The translations under genes were made by a program, and so were the position numbers. The notes under the pieces were generated by a model. The model did no database searches and was not told the origin of the DNA. It saw only the letters and a list, made by a program, of their open reading frames with translations. From Lysobacteraceae bacterium (GTDB lineage: Bacteria > Pseudomonadota > Gammaproteobacteria > Xanthomonadales > Xanthomonadaceae): a DNA stretch of 5,834 nucleotides. The stretch lies in assembly GCA_003505795.1 (NCBI GenBank), contig DNXT01000109.1, positions 1-5,834 of the forward strand. Direction: 5' to 3'. Below are positions 4,225-5,834 of this stretch, piece by piece (within the stretch, counting starts at the first letter, position 1; each line of letters opens with the position of its first letter).

Positions 4225-5834
4225 TCAGCGGCCGGGAGGCGCCGCCTCCGCCTGGATCTGCTCGTGCAGGATCCGGCGGATCTCCAGGATCGCCTGCGGC
4301 GTTTCCTGCACGCTGTGCCAGGAGCGCACCACCTTCTCCGACTCCGCGCCGTCCAGGTGGGCGCTCCAGTACGGCACCACGCCGTCGCTGGAGTCGGCCA
4401 GCGCCAGGTCGTCGTCCTTGCCGACGATGGTGTGGTAGCGCACGCCGGGCGCGATCGGCAGGTCCGCGGTCGCCTTCACGAACGGATCGGTATCGCGCAG
4501 GTTGTCGAAGCTGGTCGGCAGCGCCGGCGTGGTGTCGGCGCTGCCGTCGCCGCCGGCCAGGTCCTGCAGCACGTCGCCGAAGCGCTGCACCAGCGTCACC
4601 GGCAGCTTGACCAGCCGCGCCACCAGGCGCCCCAGCTTGCCTTCGGCGGCCGGCGTGCCGCGATGCGGCGCGGCGATGAAGATCGCGCGGTCCACGTTCG
4701 GCAGCGGCTCGAAGTGCAGCAACGGCGACAAGCGGGCGCGCACGCGCCTGCCGCGCTCGCCGTCGAGGCGGCGGTCGGCCGTCAGCGCCTGCCATACGCT
4801 GTCGCCGGAGGAGGACAGCAGCAGGCGCCCGATCACCCCGCCCATGCTGTGCCCGACCAGCACCATGTCCTGCGAGGCCTTCGCCTGCCCGCGCGGGTCG
4901 AAGTGCCGCAGGGTCTGCCGCACCAGTTGCTCGATGTCGGCGCGGTTGAGCGCGATCGGCGCGTTGGTCGGGTAGTACACCTGCCAGATCTGGTAATGCT
5001 GGCGCAGCGCCTCGTCGCCCATGATCTCGTTGGCCACGTTCACCCAGGCCTCGGGGCTGGAGGCCAGGCCGTGCAGCATCAGCACGATGCGTCGGTCCGG
5101 GTCGTAGGGCTGCATCAGGTACAGGTGCGGGCGGTCGATGCCGCGTTCGCGCCCGAGCATCGAGCGCAGCGACTGGCGGGCGAATCCGGACTGCGCCAGC
5201 CACAGCCCGTAGCCGGCGGTGAAGTTGGCGGCCAGCGGCACGCGCTGGCCGTGCAGGCTGACCTGCTGGTTGCGGTACGGGTCGTACGGCACCAGCGTGG
5301 CGCTGCGGCTGGCCAGCAGCGCCGGCAGCGAATCGCCGTCGAAGCTGAGCAGCGCGGTGGCCGGGGCATACGGCATCTCGCTGAAGCTGCCGTGGTCGCG
5401 GTTCCCGCCCGGCGGGGACGCTTCCTGCTGCTCGGGCAGCGCGGTCGGATCGCCCACCGCGCCCGGCGATACCTTGGCCACCAGCTCCGCGCCGAAGCCG
5501 TCGCGCCGGTAGGTGCTGCGCAATCCATCGAACCGCAGCGTGGTCGCGGCGAACACGTCCTCGGGCACCTGCGTGCCGCCGGGCAGGCGGAACCCGGACA
5601 GGTCCGGGGCGACCTGCCAGCCGGCCACCTCGATGCGACCGCCCTCGGCCGGCGGCGCCGCGCGCCAGCGCGCGAACACCTGCTCGACCACGTGCTGCAC
5701 GGCGTAGTTGTAGTAGTCGCGGACCTGGGTCTGGCGGTTCTCGAACGCGCGTTCGCCCGGCGTGCGCGCGGTGAAGAACAGGTACGCGTAGGCGCGCCGC
5801 GCCGCTTCCAGCCACGCCTGCAGCGCGGCATCGT
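4225..5834 (-). CDS. Large alpha/beta-fold serine hydrolase (lipase/PGAP1-like); N-terminus beyond the right edge
   Basis: The 535 complete codons seen stay open to the edge. A frame-internal ATG at 5700 gives a shorter reading, but the coding signal continues upstream of it (AYAYLFFTARTPGERAFENR), so the true start lies outside. Numbered from the first complete codon, the C-terminal half is an alpha/beta hydrolase: an oxyanion-region LMLHGLASSPEAW with His254, the nucleophile elbow GHSMGG with Ser329, APHRGTP around His390 as in lipases and PGAP1-type esterases, Asp483 in SSDGVVPYWSAHLDGA, and His506 in SWHSVQETPQ. Ser329, Asp483 and His506 are the likely triad. The first 240 or so residues are not a domain I can name. 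The likely reaction is hydrolysis of a lipid or other ester; the cellular location cannot be judged without the N-terminus. No terminator lies directly after its TGA, so its transcript probably runs on to the hairpins at 4028-3958. Confidence 0.88.
   Translation of the reverse strand, partial: DAALQAWLEAARRAYAYLFFTARTPGERAFENRQTQVRDYYNYAVQHVVEQVFARWRAAPPAEGGRIEVAGWQVAPDLSGFRLPGGTQVPEDVFAATTLRFDGLRSTYRRDGFGAELVAKVSPGAVGDPTALPEQQEASPPGGNRDHGSFSEMPYAPATALLSFDGDSLPALLASRSATLVPYDPYRNQQVSLHGQRVPLAANFTAGYGLWLAQSGFARQSLRSMLGRERGIDRPHLYLMQPYDPDRRIVLMLHGLASSPEAWVNVANEIMGDEALRQHYQIWQVYYPTNAPIALNRADIEQLVRQTLRHFDPRGQAKASQDMVLVGHSMGGVIGRLLLSSSGDSVWQALTADRRLDGERGRRVRARLSPLLHFEPLPNVDRAIFIAAPHRGTPAAEGKLGRLVARLVKLPVTLVQRFGDVLQDLAGGDGSADTTPALPTSFDNLRDTDPFVKATADLPIAPGVRYHTIVGKDDDLALADSSDGVVPYWSAHLDGAESEKVVRSWHSVQETPQAILEIRRILHEQIQAEAAPPGR

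Noticed and set aside
4190..5815. A 541-codon minus-strand frame overlapping the large hydrolase
   Set aside because: The neighbouring phase contains the GHSMGG elbow, the HRGTP motif and a coherent triad; this frame gives only Arg/Ala/Gly-rich sequence.

Overview
The window is very GC-rich, and G or C dominates third codon positions in all the genes. The MetK sequence, the serine hydrolase type and the intergenic repeat all look like Lysobacteraceae/Xanthomonadaceae (Lysobacter, Luteimonas, Xanthomonas or Stenotrophomonas relatives, Gammaproteobacteria). That placement rests on recognising protein families, not on a database search. It reads as ordinary chromosome: there is no transposase, integrase, phage gene, CRISPR array, tRNA or rRNA.

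Layout from left to right. (1) Bases 1-148, minus strand: the first 49 codons of a gene that leaves the window, tentatively a lysophospholipid acyltransferase ('putative hemolysin') family protein. (2) Bases 149-341: a divergent intergenic region with a likely metK promoter and leader. (3) Bases 342-1553, plus: metK, S-adenosylmethionine synthetase, complete, followed by a clear intrinsic terminator at 1578-1605. (4) Bases 1723-2904, plus: an exported serine hydrolase of the beta-lactamase/class C fold. (5) Bases 2905-3123: a gap holding a REP-like inverted-repeat element and a possible promoter. (6) Bases 3124-3951, plus: an aldo/keto reductase of the 2,5-diketo-D-gluconate reductase type. 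(7) Bases 3952-4224: a convergent gap with two strong GC hairpins and a possible 40-codon ORF on the minus strand. (8) Bases 4225-5834, minus: a large alpha/beta-fold serine hydrolase (lipase/PGAP1-like) whose N-terminus lies beyond the right edge.

The genes do not form an obvious pathway. metK supplies the methyl donor and is closed off by its own terminator. The serine hydrolase and the reductase appear to be separate transcription units: a repeat element lies between them, and the reductase has its own -10-like box. The right-hand hydrolase converges on the reductase. I see no convincing undescribed system. The points most worth a second look are a 16-base initiation-region motif shared by the metK and reductase leaders, the perfect 26-bp palindrome between the convergent genes, the small ORF beside it, and the REP-like element.
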